From assembly GCF_037975245.1 (NCBI RefSeq), contig NC_092574.1:6194713-6258712 (forward strand): 64,000 bases of DNA, read 5' to 3'. Below the pieces are notes generated by a model. That model had not been told where the DNA came from. It did no database searches and saw nothing but the letters and a program-made list of their open reading frames with translations. How positions within the stretch are numbered: position 1 is the stretch's first letter; the number at the start of each line of letters is the position of its first letter. Below, piece by piece: positions 47,601 to 61,723 of this stretch. The translations under genes were made by a program, and so were the position numbers. Origin of the DNA: Apostichopus japonicus (taxonomy: Eukaryota > Echinodermata > Holothuroidea > Aspidochirotida > Stichopodidae).

Positions 47601-50600
47601 CCATAACGCCCTAATATTGTGATATTATGTATAAATAATGTTTTGATGTCATTCCACTAGTTGAGTGGGAATGAGGGGTGGGGATGATTGGAAAGCCCTA
47701 ATCAGAATATATGCTGTTGCATGGGCTACATTCATACAATTTGATATATTAGAGAGAAAATAGGTATGTACACTGTTATGGCTTTCTCCTATTGTTTGAG
47801 AAAGATTTTTTTTACCATTTCCAACAGCATAGATTAAGGTGATGTATATTAAATGTAATGTCAAAGGTTTTTTTTTTTTTGCTATTAGGGTCCCAATGTG
47901 TGTGAGAATTTAATGAACAGTCTAATATTAATTTTTGACCATGTTTTTTTCACCGTTTCAAAGTTTTGATGTCATTCCAAATTGGTGAACTGCTTAATCT
48001 CAAATACATCAGTGTAGAAAATTTCCTTGTCCAACTTTTACAGGCTCCACCCATATGTGGAACCATCATGTTGGGCAGAAGGCGGGGGGAGGGGGTTGCT
48101 GGAGGGGGAAACTGGGAAAGCAGCTAAATGTAGGTTAGAGCTATCATTAGGATCCAATAGTTGAAAGCATAGGATTTTATGTGTATTCATCCTTGTTGAA
48201 TGGGATGGAGGGTCGGGGAGGGGTGGGGGGTATCCAATTGACTTGGCTGCCCTATTGGTCGTCTATTTGCTTTTCTCCCTGCTACGTAAAGTTTGATATG
48301 TCCTGAAAATTACAGTTTGTACACTATCACACTATCTAGCTCATTGCATGTGGCAAGTGGTGTGGGTTACTATGGAATCAGGTACCGTATACAGGGTCAG
48401 ACCTTCATAACGCCCTAACATTGTGATATTATGTATAAATAATGTTTTGATGTCATTCCACTAGTTGAGTGGGAATGAGGGGTGGGGATGATTGGAAAGC
48501 CCTAATCAGAATATATGCTGTTGCATGTGCTACGTTCATACAATTTGATATATTATAGAGAAAATAGGGATGTACACTGTTATGGCTTTCTCCTATTGTT
48601 TGAGAAAGATTTTTTTACCATTTCCAACAGCATAGATTTAGGTGATGTATATTGAATGTAAAGTAGAAGGTTTTTTTTTTCAACTATTAGGGTCCCCATA
48701 ATGTGTGTGAGAAATTAATGAACAGTCTAATATTAATTTTTGACCATCTTTTTTTCACCGTTTCTAAGTTTTGATGTCATTCCAAATTGGTGAACTGCTT
48801 AATCTCAAATACATCAGTGTAGAAAATTTCCTTGTCCAACTTTTACAGGCTCCACCCATATGTGCAACCATCATGTGGGGCGGGGGGGGGGAGGGGTTTG
48901 CTGAAGGGGGAAACTGGGAAAGCAGCTATATGTAGGTTAGAGCTATCATTAGGATCCAACAGTTGAAAGCATAGGATTTTATGTGTATTCATCCTTGTTG
49001 AATGGGATGGAGGGTTGGGGAGGGGTGGGGGGGTCCAATTGACTTGGCTGCCCTCTTGGTCATCTATTTGCTTTTCTCCCTGCTACGTAAAGTTTGATAT
49101 GTCCTGAAAATTACAGTTTGTACACTCTCACACTATCTAGCTCATTGCATGTGGCAAGTGGTGTGGGTTACTATGGAATTAGGTACCCTATACAGGGTCA
49201 GACCTCCATAACGCCCTTATAATGTGATATTATATATAAATAATGTTTTGATGTCATTCCACTAGTTGAGTGGGAATGAGGGGTGGGGATGATTGGAAAG
49301 CCCAAATCAAAATATATGCTGTTGCATGTGCTACATTCATACAATTTGATATATTAGAGAGAAAATAGGGATGTACACTGTTATGGCTTTCTCCTATTGT
49401 TTGAGAAAGATTTTTTTACCATTTCCAACAGCATAGATTTAGGTGATGTATATTGAATGTAAAGTAGAAGGTTTTTTTTTTCAACTATTAGGGTCCCCAT
49501 AATGTGTGTGAGAATTTAATGAACAGTCTAATATTAATTTTTGACCATCTTATTTTCACCGTTTCAAAGTTTTGATGTCATTCCAAATTGATGAACTGCT
49601 TAATCTCAAATACATTAGTGTAGAAGTTACCTTGTCCAACTTTTACAGGCTCCACCCATATGTGGAACCATCATGTTGGGCAAAAGGGGGTGGGGGGTTG
49701 CTGGAGGGGGAAACTGGGAAAGCAGCTATATGTAGGTTAGAGCATCATTAGGATCAAATATTTGAAAGCATAGGATTTTATGTGTATTCATCCTTGTTGA
49801 ATGGGATGGAGGGTTGGGGAGGGGTGGGGGGGGGTCCAATTGACTTGGCTGCCCTCTTGGTCGTCTATTTGCTTTTCTCCCTGCTACGTAAAGTTTGATA
49901 TGTTTTGAAAATTACAGTTTGTACACTATCACTATAATCTAGCTCATTGCATATGTCAAGTGGTGTGGGTTACTATGGAATTAGGTACCCTATACAGGGT
50001 CAGACCTCCATAACGCCCTAATATTGTGATATTATGTATAAATAATGTTTTGATGTCATTCCACTAGTTGAGTGGGAATGAGGGGTGGGGATGATTGGAA
50101 AGCCCTAATCAGAATATATGCTGTTGCATGGGCTACATTCATACAATTTGATATATTAGAGAGAAAATAGGGATGTACACTGTTATGGCTTTCTCCTATT
50201 GTTTGAGAAAGATTTTTTTTACCATTTCCAACAGCATAGATTAAGGTGATGTATATTAAATGTAATGTCAAAGGGTTTTTTTTTTTGCTATTAGGGTCGC
50301 AATGTGTGTGAGAATTTAATGAACAGTCTAATATTAATTTTTGACCATCTTATTTTCACCGTTTCAAAGTTTTGATGTCATTCCAAATTGATGAACTGCT
50401 CAATCTCAAATACAACAGTGTAGAAAATTACCTTGTCCAACTTTTACAGGCTCCACCCATATGTGGAACCATCATGTTGGGCAAAAGGGGGGGGGGGGGT
50501 TGCTGGAAGAGGAAACTGGGAAAGCAGCTATATGTAGGTTAGAGCATCATTAGGATCAAATATTTGAAAGCATAGAATTTTATGTGTATTCATCCTTGTT

Positions 50601-53600
50601 GAATGGGATGGAGGGTCGGGGAGGGGTGGGGGGTATCCAATTGACTTGGCTGCCCTCTTGGTCGTCTATTTGCTTTTCTCCCTGCTACGTAAAGTTTGAT
50701 ATGTCCTGAAAATTACAGTTTACATTATCACACTATCTAGCTCATTGCATGTGGCAAGTGGTGTGGGTTACTATGGAATCAGGTACCCTATACAGGGTCA
50801 GACCTCCATAACGCCCTAATATTGTGATATTATGTATAAATAATGTTTTGATGTCATTCCACTAGTTGAGTGGGAATGAGGGGTAGGGATGATTGGAAAG
50901 CCCTAATCAGAATATATATGCTGTTGCATGTGCTGCATTCATACAATTTGATATATTATAGAGAAAATAGGGATGTACACTGTTATGGCTTTCTCCTATT
51001 GTTTGAGAAAGATTTTTTTTACCATTTCCAACAGCATAGATTAAGGTGATGTATATTTAATGTAAAGTAGAAGTTTTTTTTTTTTCAACTCTTAGGGTCC
51101 CCATAATGTGTGTGAGAATTTAATGAACAGTCTAATATTAATTTTTGACCATCTTTTTTTCACCGTTTCAAAGTTTTGATGTCATTCCAAATTGGTGAAC
51201 TGCTTAATCTCAAATACATCAGTGTAGAAAATTTCCTTGTCCAACTTTTACAGGCTCCACCCATATGTGGAACCATCATGTGGGGCAGAAGGTGGGGGGG
51301 GGGGAGGGGTTGCTAGAGGGGGAACTGGGAAAGCAGCTATATGTAGGTTAGAGCTATCATTAGGATCAAATATTTGAAAACATAGGATTTTATGTGTATT
51401 CATCCTTGTTGAATGGGATGGAGGGTTGGGGAGTGGTGGGGGGGTCCAATTGACTTGGCTGCCCTCTTGGTCGTCTATTTGCTTTTCTCCCTGCTACGTA
51501 AAGTTTGATATGTCCTGAAAATTACAGTTTGTACACTATCACTCTATCTAGATCATTGCATGTGGCAAGTGGTGTGGGTTACTATGGAATCAGGTACTGT
51601 ATACAGGGTCAGACCACCATAACGCCCTAATAATGTGATATTATGTATAAATAATGTTTTGATGTCATTCCACTAGTTGAGTGGGAATGAGGGGTGGGTA
51701 TGATTGGAAAGCCCTAATCAGAATATATATGCTGTTCCTTGTGCTGCATTCATACAATTTGATATATAATAGAGAAAATAGGGATGTGCACTGTTATGGC
51801 TTTCTCCTATTGTTGAGAAAGATTTTTTTTTACCATTTACAACAGCATAGATTAAGGTGATGTATATTAAATGTAATGTCAAAGGTTTTTTTTTTTTGCT
51901 ATTAGGGTCCCAATGTGTGTGAGAATTTAATGAACAGTCTAATATTAATTTTTGACCATCTTATTTTCACCGTTTCAAAGTTTTGATGTCATTCCAAATT
52001 GGTGAACTGCTTAATCTCAAATACAACAGTGTAGAAAATTACCTTGTCCAACTTTTACAGGCTCCACCCATATGTGGAACCATCATGTGGGGCAAAAGGG
52101 GGGGGGTTGCTAGAGGGGGAAACTGGGAAAGCAGCTATATGTAGGTTAGAGCTATCATTAGGATCAAATATTTGAAAGCATAGGATTTCATGTGTATTCA
52201 TCCTTGTTGAATGGGATGGAGGGTCGGGGAGGGGTGGGGGGTGTCCAATTGACTTGGCTGCCCTCTTGGTCGTCTATTTGCTTTTCTCCCTGCTACGTAA
52301 AGTTTGATATGTCCTGAAAATTACAGTTTGTACACTATCACTCTATCTAGCTCATTGCATATGTCAAGTGGTGTGGGTTACTATGGAATTAGGTACCCTA
52401 TACAGGGTCAGACCTCCATAACGCCCTAATATTGTGATATTATGTATAAATAATGTTTTGATGTCATTCCACTAGTTGAGTGGGAATGAGGGGTGGGGAT
52501 GATTGGAAAGCCCTAATCAGAATATATGCTGTTGCATGGGCTACATTCATACAATTTGATATATTAGAGAGAAAATAGGTATGTACACTGTTATGGCTTT
52601 CTCCTATTGTTTGAGAAAGATTTTTTTTACCATTTCCAACAGCATAGATTAAGGTGATGTATATTAAATGTAATGTCAAAGGTTTTTTTTTTTTTGCTAT
52701 TAGGGTCCCAATGTGTGTGAGAATTTAATGAACAGTCTAATATTAATTTTTGACCATGTTTTTTTCACCGTTTCAAAGTTTTGATGTCATTCCAAATTGG
52801 TGAACTGCTTAATCTCAAATACATCAGTGTAGAAAATTTCCTTGTCCAACTTTTACAGGCTCCACCCATATGTGGAACCATCATGTTGGGCAGAAGGCGG
52901 GGGGAGGGGGTTGCTGGAGGGGGAAACTGGGAAAGCAGCTAAATGTAGGTTAGAGCTATCATTAGGATCCAATAGTTGAAAGCATAGGATTTTATGTGTA
53001 TTCATCCTTGTTGAATGGGATGGAGGGTCGGGGAGGGGTGGGGGGTATCCAATTGACTTGGCTGCCCTATTGGTCGTCTATTTGCTTTTCTCCCTGCTAC
53101 GTAAAGTTTGATATGTCCTGAAAATTACAGTTTGTACACTATCACACTATCTAGCTCATTGCATGTGGCAAGTGGTGTGGGTTACTATGGAATCAGGTAC
53201 CGTATACAGGGTCAGACCTTCATAACGCCCTAACATTGTGATATTATGTATAAATAATGTTTTGATGTCATTCCACTAGTTGAGTGGGAATGAGGGGTGG
53301 GGATGATTGGAAAGCCCTAATCAGAATATATGCTGTTGCATGTGCTACGTTCATACAATTTGATATATTATAGAGAAAATAGGGATGTACACTGTTATGG
53401 CTTTCTCCTATTGTTTGAGAAAGATTTTTTTACCATTTCCAACAGCATAGATTTAGGTGATGTATATTGAATGTAAAGTAGAAGGTTTTTTTTTTCAACT
53501 ATTAGGGTCCCCATAATGTGTGTGAGAAATTAATGAACAGTCTAATATTAATTTTTGACCATCTTTTTTTCACCGTTTCTAAGTTTTGATGTCATTCCAA

Positions 53601-54320
53601 ATTGGTGAACTGCTTAATCTCAAATACATCAGTGTAGAAAATTTCCTTGTCCAACTTTTACAGGCTCCACCCATATGTGGAACCATCATGTGGGGCGGGG
53701 GGGGGAGGGGTTTGCTGAAGGGGGAAACTGGGAAAGCAGCTATATGTAGGTTAGAGCTATCATTAGGATCCAACAGTTGAAAGCATAGGATTTTATGTGT
53801 ATTCATCCTTGTTGAATGGGATGGAGGGTTGGGGAGGGGTGGGGGGGTCCAATTGACTTGGCTGCCCTCTTGGTCATCTATTTGCTTTTCTCCCTGCTAC
53901 GTAAAGTTTGATATGTCCTGAAAATTACAGTTTGTACACTCTCACACTATCTAGCTCATTGCATGTGGCAAGTGGTGTGGGTTACTATGGAATTAGGTAC
54001 CCTATACAGGGTCAGACCTCCATAACGCCCTTATAATGTGATATTATATATAAATAATGTTTTGATGTCATTCCACTAGTTGAGTGGGAATGAGGGGTGG
54101 GGATGATTGGAAAGCCCAAATCAAAATATATGCTGTTGCATGTGCTACATTCATACAATTTGATATATTAGAGAGAAAATAGGGATGTACACTGTTATGG
54201 CTTTCTCCTATTGTTTGAGAAAGATTTTTTTACCATTTCCAACAGCATAGATTTAGGTGATGTATATTGAATGTAAAGTAGAAGGTTTTTTTTTTCAACT
54301 ATTAGGGTCCCCATAATGTG
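44700..54320 (+). repeat. Higher-order repeat: 6-monomer block of about 4.82 kb, two copies
   Basis: Markers repeat at about 4,816-4,818 bp. TACATTAGTGTAGAAGTTACC is at 44,793 and 49,611, TTTGAAAACATAGG at 46,557 and 51,373, and the GGGGCGGGGGGGGG variant near 48,878 and 53,695. Copies are nearly identical apart from G and T run lengths, indicating a recent block duplication. Confidence 0.88.
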
Positions 54321-57100
54321 TGTGAGAAATTAATGAACAGTCTAATATTAATTTTTGACCATCTTTTTTTCACCGTTTCAAAGTTTTGATGTCATTCCAA
54401 ATTGGTGAACTGCTTAATCTCAAATACATCAGTGTAGAATTTACCTTGTCCAACTTTTACAGGATCCACCCATATGTGGAACCATCATGTTGGGCAAAAG
54501 GGGGGGGGGGGGGGTTGCTGGAGGGGGAAACTGGGAAAGCAGCTATATGTAGGTTAGAGCATCATTAGGATCAAATATTTGAAAGCATAGAATTTTATGT
54601 GTATTCATCCTTGTTGAATGGGATGGAGGGTGGGGGAGGGGTGGGGGGTATCCAATTGACTTGGCTGCCTTCTTGGTCGTCTATTTGCTTTTCTCCCTGC
54701 TACGTAAAGTTTGATATGTTTTGAAAATTACAGTTTGTACACTATCACTCTATCTAGCTCATTGCATATGTCAATTGGTGTGGGTTACTATGGAATTAGG
54801 TACCCTATACAGGGTCAGACCTCCATAACGCCCTAATATTGTGATATTATGTATAAATAATGTTTTGATGTCATTCCACTAGTTGAGTGGGAATGAGGGG
54901 TGGGGATGATTGGAAAGCCCTAATCAGAATATATGCTGTTGCATGGGCTACATTCATACAATTTGATATATTAGAGAGAAAATAGGGATGTACACTGTTA
55001 TGGCTTTCTCCTATTGTTTGAGAAAGATTTTTTTTACCATTTCCAACAGCATAGATTAAGGTGATGTATATTTAATGTAATGTCAAAGGTTTTTTTTTTT
55101 TGCTATTAGGGTCGCAATGTGTGTGAGAATTTAATGAACAGTCTAATATTAGTTTTTGACCATCTTATTTTCACCGTTTCAAAGTTTTGATGTCATTCCA
55201 AATTGGTGAACTGCTTAATCTCAAATACAACAGTGTAGAAAATTACCTTGTCCAACTTTTACAGGCTCCACCCATATGTGGAACCATCATGTTGGGCAAA
55301 AGGGGGGTTGCTAGAGGGGGAAACTGGGAAAGCAGCTATATATAGGTTAGAGCTATCATTAGGATCAAATATTTGAAAGCTTAGGATTTTATGTGTATTT
55401 ATCCTTGTTGAATGGGATGGAGGGTCGGGGAGGGGTGGGGTGGGGGGTGTCCAATTGACATGGCTGCCCTCTTGGTCATCTATTTGCTTTTCTCCCTGCT
55501 ACGTAAAGTTTGATATGTCCTGAAAATTACAGTTTGTACACTATCACTCTATCAAGCTCATTGCATGTGGCAAGTGGTGTGGGTTACTATGGAATTAGGT
55601 ACCCTATACAGGGTCAGACCTCCATAACGCCCTAATATTGTGATATTATGTATAAATAATGTTTTGATGTCATTCCACTAGTTGAGTGGGAATGAGGGGT
55701 GGGGATGATTGGAAAGCCCTAATCAGAATATATGCTGTTGCATGTGCTATGTTCATACAATTTGATATATTATAGAGAAAATAGGGATGTACACTGTTAT
55801 GGCTTTCTCCTATTGTTTGAGAAAGATTTTTTTACCATTTCCAACAGCATAGATTTAGGTGATGTATATTGAATGTAAAGTAGAAGGTTTTTTTTTTCAA
55901 CTATTAGGGTCCCCATAATGTGTGTGAGAAATTAATGAACAGTCTAATATTAATTTTTGACCATCTTTTTTTCACCGTTTCAAAGTTTTGATGTCATTCC
56001 AAATTGGTGAACTGCTTAATCTCAAATACATCAGTGTAGAAAATTTCCTTGTCCAACTTTTACAGGCTCCACCCATATGTGGAACCATCATGTGGGGCGG
56101 GGGGGGGGAGGGGTTTGCTGAAGGGGGAAACTGGGAAAGCAGCTATATGTAGGTTAGAGCTATCATTAGGATCAAATAGTTGAAAGCATAGGATTTTATG
56201 TGTATTCATCCTTGTTGAATGGGATGGAGGGTTGGGGAGTGGTGGGGGGTATCCAATTGACTTGGCTGCCCTCTTGGTCATCTATTTGCTTTTCTCCCTG
56301 CTACGTAAAGTTTGATATGTCCTGAAAATTACAGTTTGTACACTATCACACTATCTAGCTCATTGCATATGTCAAGTGGTGTGGGTTACTATGGAATTAG
56401 GTACCCTACAGTATACAGGGTCAGACCTCCATAACGCCCTAATATTGTGATATTATGTATAAATAATGTTTTGATGTCATTCCACTAGTTGAGTGGGAAT
56501 GAGGGGTGGGGATGATTGGAAAGCCCTAATCAGAATATATGCTGTTGCATGGGCTACATTCATACAATTTGATATATTAGAGAGAAAATAGGGATGTACA
56601 CTGTTATGGCTTTCTCCTATTGTTTGAGAAAGATTTTTTTTACCATTTCCAACAGCATAGATTAAGGTGATGTATATTAAATGTAATGTCAAAGGGTTTT
56701 TTTTTTTTGCTATTAGGGTCCCAATGTGTGTGAGAATTTAATGAACAGTCTAATATTAATTTTTGACCATCTTATTTTCACCGTTTCAAAGTTTTGATGT
56801 CATTCCAAATTGGTGAACTGCTTAATCTCAAATACAACAGTGTAGAAAATTACCTTGTCCAACTTTTACAGGCTCCACCCATATGTGGAACCATCATGTT
56901 GGGCAAAAGGGGGGGGGGGGGTTGCTAGAGGGGGAAACTGGGAAAGCAGCCATATGTAGGTTAGAGCTATCATTAGGATCAAATATTTGAAAGCATAGGA
57001 TTTTATGTGTATTCATCCTTGTTGAATTGGATGGAGGGTCAGGGAGGGGTGGGGGGTGTCCAATTGACTTGGCTGCCCTATTGGTCGTCTATTTGCTTTT

Positions 57101-57115
57101 CTCCGTGGGGATGAT
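57101..57115 (+). repeat. Short-monomer junction (203-bp deletion), first copy
   Basis: The monomer here lacks the stretch from CTGCTACGTAAAG to GAATGAGGG; CTCC joins directly to GTGGGGATG. The same junction is present at 61,709. Confidence 0.85.
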
Positions 57116-57631
57116 TGGAAAGCCCTAATCAGAATATATGCTGTTGCATGGGCTACATTCATACAATTTGATATATTAGAGAGAAAATAGGGATGTACAC
57201 TGTTATGGCTTTCTCCTATTGTTTGAGAAAGATTTTTTTTACCATTTCCAACAGCATAGATTAAGGTGATGTATATTCGATGTAATGTCAAAGGGTTTTT
57301 TTTATTTGCAATTAGGGTCGCAATGTGTGTGAGAATTTAATGAACAGTCTAATATTAATTTTTGATTATCTTATTTTCACCGTTTCAAAGTTTTGATGTC
57401 ATTCCAAATTGGTGAACTGCTTAATCTCAAATACATCAGTGTAGAAATTACCTTGTCCAACTTTTACAGGCTCCACCCATATGTGGAACCATCATGTTGG
57501 GCAAAAGGGGGGGGGGGGTTGCTAGAGGGGGAAACTGGGAAAGCAGCCATATGTAGGTTAGAGCTATCATTAGGATCAAATATTTGAAACATAGGATTTT
57601 ATGTGTATTCATCCTTGTTAAATTGGATGGA

Positions 57632-57652
57632 GGGTCGGGGAGGGGTGGGGGG
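57632..57652 (+). other. Predicted G-quadruplex motif (one representative of about 43)
   Basis: GGG-TC-GGGG-A-GGGG-T-GGGGGG has four G runs with loops of 2, 1 and 1 bases, which predicts a very stable intramolecular quadruplex on the plus strand. An equivalent motif sits at the same place in nearly every monomer, about 100-150 bp after the poly(G) tract. Confidence 0.7.
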
Positions 57653-57875
57653 TGTCCAATTGACTTGGCTGCCCTATTGGTCGTCTATTTGCTTTTCTCC
57701 CTGCTACGTAAAGTTTGATATGTCCTGAAAATTACAGTTTGTACACTATCACACTATCTAGCTCATTGCATGTGGCAAGTGGTGTGGGTTACTATGGAAT
57801 CAGGTACCGTATACAGGGTCAGACCTTCATAACGCCCTAACATTGTGATATTATGTATAAATAATGTTTTGATAT

Positions 57876-57899
57876 CATTCCACTAGTTGAGTGGGAATG
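57876..57899 (+). other. Imperfect hairpin in the monomer (representative)
   Basis: CATTCCACT and AGTGGGAATG pair over nine positions with one bulged G and a five-base loop. The same word occurs in almost every monomer. Confidence 0.6.
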
Positions 57900-58007
57900 A
57901 GGGGTGGGGATGATTGGAAAGCCCTAATCAGAATATATGCTGTTGCATGTGCTACATTCATACAATTTGATATATTATAGAGAAAATAGGGATGTACACT
58001 GTTATGG

Positions 58008-58038
58008 CTTTCTCCTATTGTTTGAGAAAGATTTTTTT
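58008..58038 (+). other. Hairpin followed by poly(T) in the monomer (representative)
   Basis: CTTTCTC and GAGAAAG form a seven-base stem with a nine-base loop, followed after two bases by a run of seven or more T. The layout is kept in nearly all monomers. In a eukaryote a T run could end RNA polymerase III transcripts, but no promoter for such a transcript is seen. Confidence 0.5.
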
Positions 58039-61000
58039 ACCATTTCCAACAGCATAGATTAAGGTGATGTATATTAAATGTAAAGTAGAAGGTTTTTTTT
58101 TCAACTATTAGGGTCCCCATAATGTGTGTGAGAAATTAATGAACAGTCTAATATTAATTTTTGACCATCTTTTTTTCACCGTTTCTAAGTTTTGATGTCA
58201 TTCCAAATTGGTGAACTGCTTAATCTCAAATACATCAGTGTAGAAAATTTCCTTGTCCAACTTTTACAGGCTCCACCCATATGTGGAACCATCATGTGGG
58301 GCAGAAGGCTGGGGGGGGGGGTTGCTGGAGGGGGAAACTGGGAAAGCAGCTATATGTAGGTTAGAGCTATCATTAGGATCCAATAGTTGAAAGCATAGGA
58401 TTTTATGTGTATTCATCCTTGTTGAATGGGATGGAGGGTTGGGGAGGGGTGGGGGGTATCCAATTGACTTGGCTGCCCTCTTGGTCGTCTATTTGCTTTT
58501 CTCCCTGCTACGTAAAGTTTGATATGTCCTGAAAATTACAGTTTGTACACTATCACTCTATCTAGCTCATTGCATATGTCAAGTGGTGTGGGTTACTATG
58601 GAATTAGGTACCCTATACAGGGTCAGACCTCCATAACGCCCTAATATTGTGATATTATGTATAAATAATGTTTTGATGTCATTCCACTAGTTGAGTGGGA
58701 ATGAGGGGTGGGGATGATTGGAAAGCCCTAATCAGAATATATGCTGTTGCATGTGCTACATTCATACAATTTGATATATTAGAGAGAAAATAGGGATGTA
58801 CACTGTTATGGCTTTCTCCTATTGTTTGAGAAAGATTTTTTTTACCATTTCCAACAGCATAGATTAAGGTGATGTATATTAGATGTAATGTCAAAGGTTT
58901 TTTTTTATTTGCTATTAGGGTCGCAATGTGTGTGAGAATTTAATGAACAGTCTAATATTAATTTTTGACCATCTTATTTTCACCGTTTCAAAGTTTTGAT
59001 GTCATTCCAAATTGGTGAACTGCTTAATCTCAAATACATCAGTGTAGAAATTACCTTGTCCAACTTTTACAGGCTCCACCCATATGTGGAACCATCATGT
59101 TGGACAAAAGGGGGGGGGGGGTTGCTGGAGGGGGAAACTGGGAAAGCAGCTATATGTAGGTTAGAGCTATCATTAGGATCAAATATTTGAAAGCATAGGA
59201 TTTTATGTGTTTTCATTATTGTTGAATGGGATGGAGGGTCGGGGAGGGGTGGGGGGTGTCCAATTGACTTGGCTGCCCTCTTGGTCGTCTATTTGCTTTT
59301 CTCCCTGCTACGTAAATTTTGATATGTCCTGAAAATTACAGTTTGTACACTATCACACTATCTAGCTCATTGCATATGTCAAGTGGTATGGGTTAATATG
59401 GAATTAGGTACCCTATACAGGGTCAGACCTCCATAACGCCCTAACATTGTGATATTGTGTATAAATAATGTTTTGATGTCATTCCACTAGTTGAGTGGGA
59501 ATGAGGGGTGGGGATGATTGGAAAGCCCTAATCAGAATATATGCTGTTGCATGTGCTACATTCATACAATTTGATATATTAGAGAGAAAATAGGGATGTA
59601 CACTGTTATGGCTTTCTCCTATTGTTTGAGAAAGATTTTTTTTACCATTTCCAACAGCATAGATTAAGGTGATGTATATTAAATGTAATGTCAAAGGGTT
59701 TTTTTTTTTTGCTATTAGGGTCCCCATAATGTGTGTGAGAAATTAATGAACAGTCTAATATTAATTTTTGACCATCTTTTTTTCACCGTTTCTAAGTTTT
59801 GATGTCATTCCAAATTGGTGAACTGCTTAATCTCAAATACAACAGTGTAGAAAATTACCTTGTCCAACTTTTACAGGCTCCACCCATATGTGGAACCATC
59901 ATGTTGGGCAAAAGGGGGGGGGGTTGCTAGAGGGGGAAACTGGGAAAGCAGCCATATGTAGGTTAGAGCTATCATTAGGATCAAATATTTGAAAGCATAG
60001 GATTTTATGTTTATTCATCCTTGTTGAATTGGATGGAGGGTCAGGGAGGTGTGGGGGGTGTCCAATTGACTTGGCTGCCCTATTGGTCGTCTATTTGCTT
60101 TTCTCCCTGCTATGTAAAGTTTGATATGTCCTGAAAATTACAGTTTGTACACTATCACTCTATCTAGCTCATTGCATGTGGCAAGTGGTGTGGGTTACTA
60201 TGGAATCAGGTACCGTATACAGGGTCAGACCTTCATAACGCCCTAACATTGTGATATTATGTATAAATAATGTTTTGATGTCATTCCACTAGTTGAGTGG
60301 GAATGAGGGGTGGGGAAGATTGGAAAGCCCTAATCAGAATATATGCTGTTGCATGTGCTACGTTCATACAATTTGATATATTATAGAGAAAATAGGGATG
60401 TACACTGTTATGGCTTTCTCCTATTGTTTGAGAAAGATTTTTTTACCATTTCCAACAGCATAGATTAAGGTGATGTATATTTAATGTAAAGTAGAAGGTT
60501 TTTTTTTTCAACTATTAGGGTCCCCATAATGTGTGTGAGAAATTAATGAACAGTCTAATATTAATTTTTGACCATCTTTTTTTCACCGTTTCTAAGTTTT
60601 GATGTCATTCCAAATTGGTGAACTGCTTAATCTCAAATACATCAGTGTAGAAAATTTCCTTGTCCAACTTTTACAGGCTCCACCCATATGTGGAACCATC
60701 ATGTGGGGCAGAAGGCTGGGGGGGGGGTTGCTGGAGGGGGAAACTGGGAAAGCAGCTATATGTAGGTTAGAGCTATCATTAGGATCCAATAGTTGAAAGC
60801 ATAGGATTTTATGTGTATTCATCCTTGTTGAATGGGATGGAGTGTTGGGAAGGGGTGGGAGGTATCCAATTGACTTGGCTGCCCTCTTGGTCGTCTATTT
60901 GCTTTTCTCCCTGCTACGTAAAGTTTGATATGTCCTGAAAATTACAGTTTGTACACTATCACTCTATCTAGCTCATTGCATATGTCAAGTGGTGTGGGTT

Positions 61001-61708
61001 ACTATGGAATTAGGTACCCTATACAGGGTCAGACCTTCATAACGCCCTAACATTGTGATATTATGTATAAATAATGTTTTGATGTCATTCCACTAGTTGA
61101 GTGGGAATGAGGGGTGGGGATGATTGGAAAGCCCTAATCAGAATATATGCTGTTGCATGTGCTACGTTCATACAATTTGATATATTATAGAGAAAATAGG
61201 GATGAACACTGTTATGGCTTTCTCCTATTGTTTGAGAGAGATTTTTTTTACCATTTCCAACAGCATAGATTAAGGTGATGTATATTAAATGTAATATTAA
61301 AGGTTTTGTATTCAACTATTAGGGTCCCCATAATGTGTGTGAGAATTTAATGAACAGTCTAATATTAATTTTTGACCATCTTATTTTCACCGTTTCAAAG
61401 TTTTGATGTCATTCCAAATTGGTGAACTGCTTAATCTCAAATACAACAGTGTAGAAAATTACCTTGTCCAACTTTTACAGGCTCCACCCATATGTGGAAC
61501 CATCATGTTGGGCAAAAGGGGGGGGGGGGTTGCTAGAGGGGGAAACTGGGAAAGCAGCCATATGTAGGTTAGAGCTATCATTAGGATCAAATATTTGAAA
61601 GCATAGGATTTTATGTGTATTCATCCTTGTTGAATTGGATGGAGGGTCAGGGAGGGGTGGGGGGTGTCCAATTGACTTGGCTGCCCTATTGGTCGTCTAT
61701 TTGCTTTT

Positions 61709-61723
61709 CTCCGTGGGGATGAT
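61709..61723 (+). repeat. Short-monomer junction (203-bp deletion), second copy
   Basis: Identical in its junction to the copy at 57,101, so it was copied with its block and did not arise twice. Confidence 0.85.
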
